DNA of 64,000 bases, taken from assembly GCA_964490845.1 (NCBI GenBank), contig CAZBED010000001.1, forward strand, positions 620,001 to 684,000, read 5' to 3'. The notes under the pieces were generated by a model that was given only the letters and a program-made list of their open reading frames with translations, was not told the origin of the DNA and did no database searches. The translations under genes were made by a program, and so were the position numbers. Every line of letters begins with the position of its first letter. The first letter of the stretch is position 1. This document shows, one piece after another, positions 34,878-43,858 of the stretch. This DNA comes from JADJSS01 sp964490845 (GTDB taxonomy: Bacteria > Bacteroidota > Bacteroidia > Chitinophagales > JADIYW01).

Positions 34878-35810
34878 ATGAAACAACTTTTTTTTATAAC
34901 AGGCGTACTGCTATTCTTTAGCTCCTGTAAACTGGGCAATCACAAGCCGGATGCATCAGGTGTTTTTGAATCCGATGAAGTCATCGTATCGGCGGAACAA
35001 CCCGGCAAGATTCTTTCCTTCAATGTGCATGAAGGAGATGTGCTGCAGAAAGGCATGAACGTCGGACAGATTGATGTATCTAATTTTCAATTCCAGAAAG
35101 AGCAGGTGCAATCCACCATCTCCATACTTCCCAACAGGACTAGCAATCCCAGTCCGCAATTGCAGCTGATCAAAGACCAGCTGGCGGTACAGGAAACCAA
35201 CCTGAAATACCTGCAGGGTGAGCGGGAGCGCATTGCACGCCTGCTGAAAGCTGATGCCGCTACCAAAAAACAATATGATGACCTGAATGCCAAAGTGGAA
35301 GAACTGCAAAAACAAATGGTGGTCACTCAACAACAGCTAAAGGTATATACGACGAATGTATCTACTCAAAACAGAGCTATTTTAAGTGAGAAAAATCCGA
35401 TGGAAAAATCGGTAAAGCTGATTGAAAACCAAATCAGCAAAGGCAGCATCATCAACCCCATTAACGGAACCGTACTGACTAAGTATGCGATGGAAGGCGA
35501 AATGGCGGGAGCCGGGAGGGCTTTGTATAAAATCGCCAATCTCGATACGCTGAATCTGCGTGCTTATATAACCGGTTCACAACTGAATATGGTGAAACTG
35601 GGACAAACTATTACCGTGCAGATTGACAACGGAGAAAAGGAATATAAATCTTATCCCGGCACCATTACCTGGATTTCCGACCGCTCCGAGTTTACCCCAA
35701 AAACTATACAAACCAAAGATGAACGGGCAAACCTGGTTTATGCCATCAAGATTCGTGTAAAGAATGACGGCTACATTAAACTGGGCATGTACGGTGAAGT
35801 AAAATTCTGA
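34878..35810 (+). CDS. HlyD-family periplasmic adaptor lipoprotein
   Basis: The 310-residue membrane fusion protein carries a lipoprotein signal with lipobox cysteine C17 (LFFSSCKLG). A biotinyl-lipoyl half motif follows (IVSAEQPGKILSFNVHEGDVLQKG), then a coiled-coil hairpin (about 80-175) and the second lipoyl half with GSIINPINGTVLTKYAMEGEM. It links the ABC permeases to the TolC channel. Its stop codon shares a base with the next ATG. Confidence 0.92.
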   Translation: MKQLFFITGVLLFFSSCKLGNHKPDASGVFESDEVIVSAEQPGKILSFNVHEGDVLQKGMNVGQIDVSNFQFQKEQVQSTISILPNRTSNPSPQLQLIKDQLAVQETNLKYLQGERERIARLLKADAATKKQYDDLNAKVEELQKQMVVTQQQLKVYTTNVSTQNRAILSEKNPMEKSVKLIENQISKGSIINPINGTVLTKYAMEGEMAGAGRALYKIANLDTLNLRAYITGSQLNMVKLGQTITVQIDNGEKEYKSYPGTITWISDRSEFTPKTIQTKDERANLVYAIKIRVKNDGYIKLGMYGEVKF

Positions 35811-36721
35811 TGCGCATGATTTCTGTCAGCCATATCAATAAAACCTACAACAAAGGCACTGTAAGTGCCCTGAAAGATATTTCATTGGAAGTAAAAGAAG
35901 GGGAAATTTTCGGGCTGATTGGCCCGGATGGCGCCGGAAAATCCAGCCTGTTCCGTATCCTGACTACCTTGCTATTAGCAGACAACGGAACTGCAACCGT
36001 GAATGGATGGGATGTGGCACACGATTATAAAAAAATACGTAATGCTGTTGGTTATATGCCGGGCCGTTTCAGTTTGTATCAGGATTTATCTGTGGAAGAA
36101 AACCTGAATCTGTTCGCCACGATCTTCGGTACCACGATACAGGAAAATTATCACCTCATCAAAGATATCTACGAACAGATAGAGCCGTTCAAAGACAGAA
36201 GAGCAGGAAAATTATCGGGCGGCATGAAACAAAAACTTGCTTTATCCTGTGCATTGATTCATAAACCGGTGGTATTGTTTTTGGATGAACCGACCACCGG
36301 CGTGGATTCCGTTTCGAGGAAAGAATTTTGGGAAATGCTGAAAAAACTAAAGGAACAGGGCATCACTATTCTGGTATCCACACCGTATATGGATGAGGTA
36401 GTGTTGTGCGACCGCATCGCACTGATACAAAACGGCAGTATCCTGACCATTGATACTACCGAAAATATTCAGGCGACATACCCACACCAGTTGTATGCAG
36501 TCAAAACACCCCGAACATTTCGTGTGATGAATGAACTGCGAAACTATGAGCATACCTTATCCTGTTTTGCGTTTGGCGATTCCATACATGTTGCCTTTGA
36601 CTCAGCGGATGGAGATGTTGCGGCAAAGGACTATTTAACAGAGCATGACATTTCAGATTATACCCTGGAAGCCATATCACCGACAATAGAAGATTGTTTC
36701 ATTCAACTCCTAAAAAATTAA
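35810..36721 (+). CDS. ABC exporter ATPase, first subunit
   Basis: The 303-residue nucleotide-binding protein has Walker A GPDGAGKSS, ABC signature LSGGMKQK and Walker B VVLFLDEPTTGVDS, followed by a C-terminal extension of about 80 residues. It matches the first half of the fused YbhF-type ATPase; here the two halves are separate genes. The start overlaps the HlyD stop (TGATG). Confidence 0.92.
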   Translation: MRMISVSHINKTYNKGTVSALKDISLEVKEGEIFGLIGPDGAGKSSLFRILTTLLLADNGTATVNGWDVAHDYKKIRNAVGYMPGRFSLYQDLSVEENLNLFATIFGTTIQENYHLIKDIYEQIEPFKDRRAGKLSGGMKQKLALSCALIHKPVVLFLDEPTTGVDSVSRKEFWEMLKKLKEQGITILVSTPYMDEVVLCDRIALIQNGSILTIDTTENIQATYPHQLYAVKTPRTFRVMNELRNYEHTLSCFAFGDSIHVAFDSADGDVAAKDYLTEHDISDYTLEAISPTIEDCFIQLLKN

Positions 36722-36723
36722 GT

Positions 36724-37464
36724 ATGCCTTCCGTTATTGTATGTGATAGACTGACCAAACGATTCGACGATTTTATCGCAGCGAACGAACTTACATTTGA
36801 AGTCGGAAAAGGAGAGATTTTCGGATTCCTCGGAGCAAACGGAGCAGGAAAAACCACCGCCATGCGGATGCTTTGCGGGTTGCTGAAACCTTCTTCCGGA
36901 AAGGCTACTGTTACAGGGTATGACATTTATACCGAAACGGAACAAATCAAGAAAAATATCGGCTACATGAGCCAGAAATTTTCTTTGTACGACAACCTGA
37001 CGGTGAAAGAGAACATTCGTTTTTATGCGGGCATCTATGGTATGCGCAGTAAAGAAATCGTTGAAAAAACGGATGAACTGTTAGCTCAACTGCAATTACA
37101 AAATGAGGCAAAGACACTGGTGCGCGAATTGCCTCTGGGATGGAAGCAGAAACTGGCTTTTTCCGTATCCATCGTACATGACCCCAGCATCGTGTTTTTA
37201 GATGAACCGACCGGCGGAGTGGATCCTGTAACCAGGAGGCAATTCTGGGATCTGATTTATTACGCCGCCGACAAAGGTGTAACTGTATTTGTAACGACAC
37301 ACTACATGGATGAAGCGGAATATTGCAACCGTGTATCCATCATGGTAGATGGCGTGATTGCGGCGCTGGACAGTCCGGCGGCATTGAAACAGCAATTCCA
37401 TGCACCGACCATGCAGGATGTATTTTATCAACTGGCGAGAAATGCCAAACGAAAAGCGGATTAA
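36724..37464 (+). CDS. ABC exporter ATPase, second subunit
   Basis: I choose the ATG at 36724 (MPSVIVCDRLTKRF), 3 bp after the preceding stop, over the longer frame from 36694, which overlaps the previous gene. The 246-residue protein has Walker A GANGAGKTTA and Walker B IVFLDEPTGGVDP. Its signature motif is the degenerate LPLGWKQK in place of LSGGQ, as in the second half of YbhF-type proteins. The two ATPases probably act as a heterodimer with asymmetric ATP sites. Confidence 0.92.
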   Translation: MPSVIVCDRLTKRFDDFIAANELTFEVGKGEIFGFLGANGAGKTTAMRMLCGLLKPSSGKATVTGYDIYTETEQIKKNIGYMSQKFSLYDNLTVKENIRFYAGIYGMRSKEIVEKTDELLAQLQLQNEAKTLVRELPLGWKQKLAFSVSIVHDPSIVFLDEPTGGVDPVTRRQFWDLIYYAADKGVTVFVTTHYMDEAEYCNRVSIMVDGVIAALDSPAALKQQFHAPTMQDVFYQLARNAKRKAD

Positions 37465-38570
37465 TGAAACAACTCATCGTCTTCATACGAAAAGAATTCC
37501 TGCATGTTTTCCGCGACCGGAAATCGTTGCTGATGCTGTTCGGATTGCCGGTGACACAAATCATCCTGTTTGGCTTTGCTCTCAGCAATGAGATTCGTGA
37601 TTCACGTATTGTCATCTGTGATTATTCCAAAGATGAAGTAACGCGTAAAATCATTGAGAAGATAGAAGCCAGCCGTTATTTCGATATCGAGGAAAACCTG
37701 CAGAGCGCGCAACAGCTGGAAGCATCCTTTAAAAAAGGCACTATTAAGATGGCAGTAATTTTTCCTGCCAATTTTGCGAAAGATCTGGCGCATACAAATA
37801 AGGCTACATTACAAGTAATTGCTGATGCTTCCGACCCTAATCAGGCCACGGCCATTACTTCTTATATTTCTCAAATTGTGCAGGACTACAATTTAGGTTC
37901 CGGAAACATTTCGATGTTGCCGATGCAGATTGTTCCGGAAGTACGCATGCTCTACAATCCCGAATTAAAAGGCGCTCCGAATTTTGTACCGGGTGTGATG
38001 GCACTGGTACTGATGCTGGTTTGCACCATGATGACTTCTGTGGCTATTGTACGTGAAAAAGAACTGGGCACCATGGAAGTGTTGCTGGTTTCACCGTTTA
38101 AACCCGCCTATATTATCATCTCCAAGCTGACCCCATATCTGATGATTTCCATTATGAATCTGTTCATCATCCTGACACTCAGTTCCACGCTGCTCGACCT
38201 GGAAATAAGAGGAAATCTGTTTTTACTTGTATTTGAAAGCATTTTGTTTATCCTGACATCTTTATCCATAGGTTTATATATTTCTATCAACGCCGATACA
38301 CAACAGGCGGCCATGATGAGCTCGCTGCTTGGGATGATGTTGCCGACATTATTGCTTACCGGCTTTATGTTTCCGGTGGAAAATATGCCATTACTACTTC
38401 AATGGATTGCAAACGCCGTTCCGTCAAGATGGTTTTTCATCATCATCAAACGGGTGATGCTGAAAGGACTGGGATTTAGTTCGGTGTGGAAAGAAACGCT
38501 GATACTTTTAGGTATGACCGTTTTTCTTTTCGCTGTTAGTTTGAAAAAATTTAAGACAAGGCTGGAATGA
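37464..38570 (+). CDS. ABC-2 type permease, first subunit
   Basis: The upstream extension of the open frame (from 37323) lies inside the ATPase gene; the ATG at 37464 (MKQLIVFIRKEFLHVFRD) overlaps the ATPase stop and gives 368 residues. An N-terminal helix, a large periplasmic domain (about 50-170) and five C-terminal helices fit the YhhJ/YbhS-type ABC-2 permease. Characteristic segments are PNFVPGVMALVLMLV and VREKELGTMEVLLVSP. Confidence 0.9.
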   Translation: MKQLIVFIRKEFLHVFRDRKSLLMLFGLPVTQIILFGFALSNEIRDSRIVICDYSKDEVTRKIIEKIEASRYFDIEENLQSAQQLEASFKKGTIKMAVIFPANFAKDLAHTNKATLQVIADASDPNQATAITSYISQIVQDYNLGSGNISMLPMQIVPEVRMLYNPELKGAPNFVPGVMALVLMLVCTMMTSVAIVREKELGTMEVLLVSPFKPAYIIISKLTPYLMISIMNLFIILTLSSTLLDLEIRGNLFLLVFESILFILTSLSIGLYISINADTQQAAMMSSLLGMMLPTLLLTGFMFPVENMPLLLQWIANAVPSRWFFIIIKRVMLKGLGFSSVWKETLILLGMTVFLFAVSLKKFKTRLE

Positions 38571-39682
38571 GGATATTATTTTTCTTACTCGAAAAGGAAT
38601 TCAGGCAACTGATGCGTAACCGAAACCTGCTGGCGGTGCTCATCATCGCGCCATTAATCCAGCTGGTATTACTGCCTCTGGCAGCGAATTATTCAGTAAA
38701 GAATATCAACATAGCGGTAGTGGATAATGACCACAGTACCCTGTCACAAAGATTAATTCACAAACTGACCGCTTCGGGAAATTTCCGATTAACGGGTTAT
38801 GCTGATACTTATAACGAAGGCATAAAAATGGTAGAAGAAGACAAGGCAGACCTTATCCTTCAGATTCCGTTGAATTTTGAAAAAAATCTGGTGCGTGAAA
38901 ACCATAATCAGGTTTATGTTGCCATCAACGCGATTGAAGGAACGAAGGCAAATCTGGGCGGAACGTATCTGGCCAGTATCATGAGGGATTTTAACGATAA
39001 TATACGTGTGAAATGGATGCAACAACAAGCAAGCCAAAAGCCACAGGTAATCGTCGCAGCAACAAACTGGTACAACCCTTATATGAACTACCGGCTGTTC
39101 ATTGTCCCTGCCATCCTTGTCACCCTGATTACAACCATTGCATCTATGCAATCAGCGTTCAATATAGTACAGGAAAAAGAAAGCGGTACAATCGAACAGA
39201 TCAACGTGTCACCCATCCAGAAGCATATTTTCATTCTGGGCAAACTGATACCATTTTTAGTATTGGGAATCATCCTCTTCACACTCGGATTGATTACAGC
39301 CTGGCTTATCTATGGTGTGGTGCCAGCCGGAAAGTTATATGTACTGTACATTTCAGTTATTGTTTACCTGTTTACCATGCTCGGCATGGGCCTTTTGATT
39401 TCAACCTATTCCAACACACATCAGCAGGCGTTGTCGCTGGCTTTCTTTTTTATCAATATCTTCAATATCCTCAGCGGTACTTTCAACTCGGTAGACAGTA
39501 TGCCTGACTGGGCAAAAATATTGGTACAGTTTTTCCCTCCCAGTCATTTCATCCGCATCACAAGAATGGTTATTTTAAAAGGCAGTGGGCTGACAGATAT
39601 CAGCTATCATTTGGGTTGTATTTTCTTGATTGGAGTCATACTCAACGGTTGGGCTATATTAAACTACCGCAAGACAACGTAA
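38567..39682 (+). CDS. ABC-2 type permease, second subunit
   Basis: The 371-residue permease is a paralogue of the previous one with the same topology: an N-terminal helix (NLLAVLIIAPLIQLVLLPLA), a periplasmic domain, then VQEKESGTIEQINVSP and a five-helix core. It overlaps the first permease gene by ATGA. The pair likely forms the heterodimeric membrane part of the exporter. It is the last gene of the operon. Confidence 0.9.
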   Translation: MRILFFLLEKEFRQLMRNRNLLAVLIIAPLIQLVLLPLAANYSVKNINIAVVDNDHSTLSQRLIHKLTASGNFRLTGYADTYNEGIKMVEEDKADLILQIPLNFEKNLVRENHNQVYVAINAIEGTKANLGGTYLASIMRDFNDNIRVKWMQQQASQKPQVIVAATNWYNPYMNYRLFIVPAILVTLITTIASMQSAFNIVQEKESGTIEQINVSPIQKHIFILGKLIPFLVLGIILFTLGLITAWLIYGVVPAGKLYVLYISVIVYLFTMLGMGLLISTYSNTHQQALSLAFFFINIFNILSGTFNSVDSMPDWAKILVQFFPPSHFIRITRMVILKGSGLTDISYHLGCIFLIGVILNGWAILNYRKTT

Positions 39683-39766
39683 TTCTGTTTGGATATGCAT
39701 ACTTGCGAATGTTAGTTGAAAACTTTGCTTATCTTTCTGCCATATTTTCAATTTAATCATACTCTT

Positions 39767-40942
39767 TTGAAATACATTACCCGTAGCATCTGGATACTAT
39801 CGCTTATCAGCTTATTCACCGACGTAGCGAGCGAAATGCTGTACCCCGTCATGCCGATTTATTTAAAAACGATTGGATTTTCCATCCTGCTTATTGGCAT
39901 ACTGGAAGGGATGGCAGAAGCAGTTGCGGGGTTGAGTAAAGGTTATTTTGGCAAATTGTCAGACCAGACCGGCAAACGGGTTCCATTTGTGCAATACGGT
40001 TATTTGTTAAGCACCATTTCCAAGCCGATGATGGCGATTTTCATCTATCCGATTTGGATTTTCTTCGCGCGTACCCTCGACCGATTCGGTAAAGGCATCC
40101 GTACCGGTGCACGGGATGCCATGCTGTCTGATGAAGCCACTCCAGAAACAAAAGGTAAAGTATTTGGATTTCACCGTTCCATGGATACACTAGGCGCAGT
40201 AGTAGGGCCATCGGCTGCATTGGTCTTTTTATACTTTTATCCGGAGCAATATAAAACGCTTTTTTACATCGCATTTATTCCGGGTATGCTCGCCGTCTTT
40301 ATTACCTTATTACTAAAAGACAAACAAGGGGTACCAGCAAGGGAGAAAAAGAATATTTCTTTTTTTTCTTTTCTGCATTACTGGAAAGAGAGTCCAGGAA
40401 ACTACCGCAAACTGGTAATCGGGCTGTTGGCATTCACCTTATTCAACAGCTCGGATGTTTTCCTGCTTCTTAAAGCCAAACAATCCGGATTAAGTGATAC
40501 CATGGTCATCGGCGTCTATGTTTTTTATAACCTGATTTACGCTTTATTTGCTTTTCCTTTAGGAATTCTGGCAGATAAGATTGGGCTGAAGGCTATGTTT
40601 ATCAGCGGTCTTGTGCTCTTTGTCGTCGTCTACATCGGTATGAGCAGCGGTTCGGGTATAACGGTAATAGCTATTTTATTTTTTTTGTATGGTGTTTATT
40701 CTGCGGCAACCGAAGGTATATCCAAAGCGTGGATTAGCAATATCACTGAGCAGAAAGATACTGCCACTGCCATCGGTACTTACACAGGATTTCAGAGTAT
40801 CTGTACGATGATTGCCAGTTCCCTCGCGGGATTCATTTGGTACAACTATGGTGCTTTTGCCACGTTTACCGTAACAGGCGTGGTAACAATGTTTATCATA
40901 CTGTACTTTCTTGTAGTCGTAAAACAACCCAAAAGGCACTAA
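39767..40942 (+). CDS. MFS transporter
   Basis: This is a 12-helix major facilitator. No in-frame ATG exists before SEMLYPVMP, so a TTG start is needed; I choose the one at 39767, giving (M)KYITRSIWILSLISLFTDVASEM and 391 residues, which matches typical N-termini of this subfamily. Conserved motifs are GKLSDQTGKR between helices 2 and 3, DRFGKGIRTGARDAML, and GFHRSMDTLGAVVGPS. The substrate is unknown. The stop overlaps the convergent purN stop, with no terminator hairpin between the genes. Confidence 0.85.
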   Translation: MKYITRSIWILSLISLFTDVASEMLYPVMPIYLKTIGFSILLIGILEGMAEAVAGLSKGYFGKLSDQTGKRVPFVQYGYLLSTISKPMMAIFIYPIWIFFARTLDRFGKGIRTGARDAMLSDEATPETKGKVFGFHRSMDTLGAVVGPSAALVFLYFYPEQYKTLFYIAFIPGMLAVFITLLLKDKQGVPAREKKNISFFSFLHYWKESPGNYRKLVIGLLAFTLFNSSDVFLLLKAKQSGLSDTMVIGVYVFYNLIYALFAFPLGILADKIGLKAMFISGLVLFVVVYIGMSSGSGITVIAILFFLYGVYSAATEGISKAWISNITEQKDTATAIGTYTGFQSICTMIASSLAGFIWYNYGAFATFTVTGVVTMFIILYFLVVVKQPKRH

Positions 40943-41520
40943 TAAATATTACTATTTGAAAGATAGGCCTCTATAATTTTCGGGTAATACTGATGTTCCA
41001 GTTTCTGTACTTTCCGGGCAATCGTTTCCGGTGTATCTGTTTCGGTCAGTCCAACTTTTTGCTGGAACAGGATTTTCCCTTCATCGTATTTCTCATTGCA
41101 CAAATGAATGGTAATACCACTCTCCTTTTCGCGGTTATTGTACACCGTTTCATGTACCTTCATTCCGTGCATACCCTTTCCGCCATATTTCGGCAGCAGA
41201 GCGGGATGTATGTTAATAATACGATTCGGATATCCCTGCAGTAAATTATCGGGTATCATCCATAGAAAACCCGCCAATACAATGGCATCAATCTGGTATT
41301 TTCGGAGTGTTCGCAGCACCTCATTCGAGTGCTGTAAACTCTCTTTAGTAAAAAAAACGGCTGGAATATGAAACATATCTCCGATTGTTTGGGCTCCGGA
41401 GTGTTCCTTGTTACTCATCAGCAATGCCACCTCCATTACAGGGTGCTCCTTAAAGTAGGCACATATATTTTTTGCATTCGTGCCCGAACCCGACAGAAAT
41501 ACCGCAATTTTACGTTTCAT
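40939..41520 (-). CDS. purN: Phosphoribosylglycinamide formyltransferase
   Basis: The 193-residue GAR transformylase uses 10-formyl-THF in purine synthesis. Motifs seen are FLSGSGTNAKNI (phosphate loop), INIHPALLPKYGGKGMHG with the catalytic Asn/His, and KESGITIHLCNEKYDEGKI with the catalytic Asp. Length is typical of the short PurN form. It is transcribed divergently from gmd, 59 bp away. Confidence 0.95.
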   Translation of the reverse strand: MKRKIAVFLSGSGTNAKNICAYFKEHPVMEVALLMSNKEHSGAQTIGDMFHIPAVFFTKESLQHSNEVLRTLRKYQIDAIVLAGFLWMIPDNLLQGYPNRIINIHPALLPKYGGKGMHGMKVHETVYNNREKESGITIHLCNEKYDEGKILFQQKVGLTETDTPETIARKVQKLEHQYYPKIIEAYLSNSNIY

Positions 41521-41549
41521 TGATGCCGTAAAAAAACGAAAAAAAGTCT

Positions 41550-41557
41550 TATTTTTG
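41550..41557 (+). promoter_or_regulatory. -7 element TATTTTTG of gmd
   Basis: The exact TAnnTTTG match lies 22 bp before the gmd ATG in a short A-rich intergenic region. No clear -33 box is seen. Confidence 0.4.
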
Positions 41558-41579
41558 CCATTCGCTTAATAAACAATTT

Positions 41580-42692
41580 ATGAAGAAAGCTCTTATCACA
41601 GGTATAACAGGTCAGGACGGCGCATATTTGGCAGAACTTTTATTGAAAAAGGGATACGAAGTGCATGGCATCAAACGAAGAAGCTCCCTGTTCAATACAG
41701 ACAGAATTGACCACTTATATCAGGATCCGCATATAGATAATCGCAATTTTGTACTTCATTTCGGAGATTTGTCCGATTCCACAAACCTGATTCGCATCAT
41801 TCAGCAAGTGCAACCGGACGAAATCTACAACCTGGGTGCCATGAGCCACGTTAAAGTTAGTTTTGACACTCCTGAATATACGGCTAACGTAGATGGAATT
41901 GGTTCGCTTCGTTTACTGGAAGCGATACGTATACTAAAACTGGAAAACAAAACCAAAATTTATCAGGCGTCCACGTCTGAGTTATATGGAAAGGTTCAGG
42001 AAATTCCTCAATCGGAAAAAACCCCGTTTTATCCGCGTTCCCCATATGCTGTGGCAAAGATGTACGGCTACTGGATTACGGTAAACTACCGGGAAGCATA
42101 TGGCATCTACGCCTGCAATGGTATTTTATTTAATCACGAATCTCCGCTGCGCGGTGAAACATTCGTAACGCGAAAGATTACACGTGCCGTTTCTAAAATC
42201 GCATTGGGATTACAGGATAAATTGTATTTGGGCAACCTGAATGCGAAACGCGACTGGGGGCATGCGAAAGATTATGTGGAAGCAATGTACCTGATATTGC
42301 AACAACCCGAGCCTGATGACTATGTTATAGCTACCGGCAAAACCACAGAAGTACGGGAGTTTGTTCGTATGTCATTTAAAGAGGTTGGTATAGAAATCGA
42401 GTTCAAAGGCAGCGGGGTAGAAGAAAAAGGATATATCGTTTCCTGTTCCAATCCGGCTTATCAGGTGGAATCCGGCACAGAAGTGGTTGCTGTAGACCCT
42501 GCTTATTTCCGTCCAACAGAAGTCGATTTGCTGATTGGCGATCCAACCAAATCCAAAACCAAACTGGGGTGGGAGCCTAAGCATGACCTGGCATCTCTGG
42601 TAAAAGATATGATGCAGGCAGACATCAAATTGTTTGAACGCGATAAATACCTGCTGGAAGGCGGCCACAAAATCTTCAATTATCACGAATAG
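41580..42692 (+). CDS. gmd: GDP-mannose 4,6-dehydratase
   Basis: The 370-residue short-chain dehydrogenase converts GDP-D-mannose to GDP-4-keto-6-deoxymannose. The Rossmann motif is GITGQDGAYLAELL near the start, and the catalytic YAVAK motif and the NHESPLRGETFVTRKI segment are typical of Gmd. The next gene, GDP-fucose synthase, completes the pathway to GDP-L-fucose for surface polysaccharide or glycoprotein. No glycosyltransferases lie nearby. Confidence 0.97.
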   Translation: MKKALITGITGQDGAYLAELLLKKGYEVHGIKRRSSLFNTDRIDHLYQDPHIDNRNFVLHFGDLSDSTNLIRIIQQVQPDEIYNLGAMSHVKVSFDTPEYTANVDGIGSLRLLEAIRILKLENKTKIYQASTSELYGKVQEIPQSEKTPFYPRSPYAVAKMYGYWITVNYREAYGIYACNGILFNHESPLRGETFVTRKITRAVSKIALGLQDKLYLGNLNAKRDWGHAKDYVEAMYLILQQPEPDDYVIATGKTTEVREFVRMSFKEVGIEIEFKGSGVEEKGYIVSCSNPAYQVESGTEVVAVDPAYFRPTEVDLLIGDPTKSKTKLGWEPKHDLASLVKDMMQADIKLFERDKYLLEGGHKIFNYHE

Positions 42693-42762
42693 TCCATAGT
42701 CGATAGTCCATAGTCGATAGTTTTTCGATTTTTAGGGTTATGACGGTGGGCTATGGACTATG
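42691..42762. repeat. Tandem and inverted short repeats in the gmd-fcl spacer
   Basis: Two perfect 14-bp direct repeats AGTCCATAGTCGAT (42691-42704 and 42705-42718) are followed by the inverted copy CTATGGACTATG (42751-42762). The RNA could fold into a stem just before the fcl start codon at 42767. Confidence 0.75.
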
Positions 42763-42766
42763 TACC

Positions 42767-43717
42767 ATGGATAAACACTCAAAAATATATGTAGCGGGAC
42801 ACAACGGTATGGTGGGTTCTGCCATTGTCCGCAAATTACAGCGCGAAGGGTTTACCAATATACTGACCGTATCCTCCAAAGAACTCAACCTGATACAGCA
42901 GCAGGATGTAAACGATTGGTTTGAAGTCAATAAACCTGATTATGTCTTTGTAGCGGCAGCCAGAGTGGGCGGAATATATGCAAACAACACCTACCGTGCA
43001 GATTTCCTGTATCAGAATCTGATGATTGAATGCAATACCATTCATGCTTCATATCTACATAATGTAAAGAAATTACTTTTCCTCGGCAGCACCTGCATCT
43101 ATCCGAAAATGGCACCGCAGCCGCTGAAAGAAGAATATTTATTAAGTGGCGAACTCGAGCAAACAAATGAGCCTTATGCTATTGCAAAGATTGCGGGTAT
43201 TAAATTATGCGAATCCTACAAAAGACAATACGGTTGCAATTTCATTTCAGCGATGCCTACCAATATGTACGGACCAAATGACAATTATGATTTAAACAAT
43301 TCGCACGTCCTTCCCGCGCTGATTCGCAAATTCCACGAAGCGAAAATGAACAACGTTCCCGAAGTGGTGATGTGGGGAACCGGCTCTCCCTATCGAGAAT
43401 TTTTACATGCCGATGATCTGGCGGATGCCTTATTTTTTTTGATGGAAAATTATGAAGGTGAAGAATTCGTCAATTGCGGCAGCGGTGTGGAAATTACCAT
43501 CAAAGACCTTGCCTTGCTGGTAAAAGAAATTGTAGGTTATGAGGGGAACATTGTACATGACACCACTAAGCCTGACGGCACTCCGCGCAAACTGACAGAT
43601 GTCAGCAAAATTCACTCGCTTGGATGGAAACACAGGATTAGTTTAAGAGAAGGCATACAGCAGGTATATAAAGAGTTTTCAGAAAATTACGAAGCAATCG
43701 TGGGAAAATACCGCTGA
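42767..43717 (+). CDS. fcl: GDP-L-fucose synthase
   Basis: The ATG at 42767 (MDKHSKIYVAGHNGMVGSAIV) starts a 316-residue epimerase/reductase; the longer frame from 42740 runs through a repeat and is rejected. The motif GHNGMVGSAIV binds NADPH, YAIAK is the catalytic pair, and FLGSTCIYPK and YGPNDNYDL are typical of Fcl/WcaG. It produces GDP-L-fucose from the Gmd product. Confidence 0.96.
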   Translation: MDKHSKIYVAGHNGMVGSAIVRKLQREGFTNILTVSSKELNLIQQQDVNDWFEVNKPDYVFVAAARVGGIYANNTYRADFLYQNLMIECNTIHASYLHNVKKLLFLGSTCIYPKMAPQPLKEEYLLSGELEQTNEPYAIAKIAGIKLCESYKRQYGCNFISAMPTNMYGPNDNYDLNNSHVLPALIRKFHEAKMNNVPEVVMWGTGSPYREFLHADDLADALFFLMENYEGEEFVNCGSGVEITIKDLALLVKEIVGYEGNIVHDTTKPDGTPRKLTDVSKIHSLGWKHRISLREGIQQVYKEFSENYEAIVGKYR

Positions 43718-43833
43718 AAAAGCTGCTGAATCATTAACCTCTATTTAATATTTATCTTCTTATTTTTGTTGTACCGTACTGCGTAATGCGTATTGTGTAA
43801 AAAAAGGTTCGCAATATCCATTACTCACTACGC

Positions 43834-43853
43834 AATACTCACTACTTAATACT
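43834..43853 (+). repeat. Dispersed 20-bp leader repeat before aspS
   Basis: AATACTCACTACTTAATACT ends 5 bp before the aspS ATG and is identical to the inverted copy at 58445-58464 before fadA. Similar short words (ATTACTCACTACGCAATACTC) precede it at 43818-43840, and upstream inverted words (GCGTAATGCGTATTG) could pair with them. Confidence 0.8.
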
Positions 43854-43858
43854 ATAAA

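Noticed and set aside
39716..39766. N-terminal extension of the MFS transporter
   Set aside because: It starts with TTG and adds residues not expected before the first helix; the TTG at 39767 fits better.
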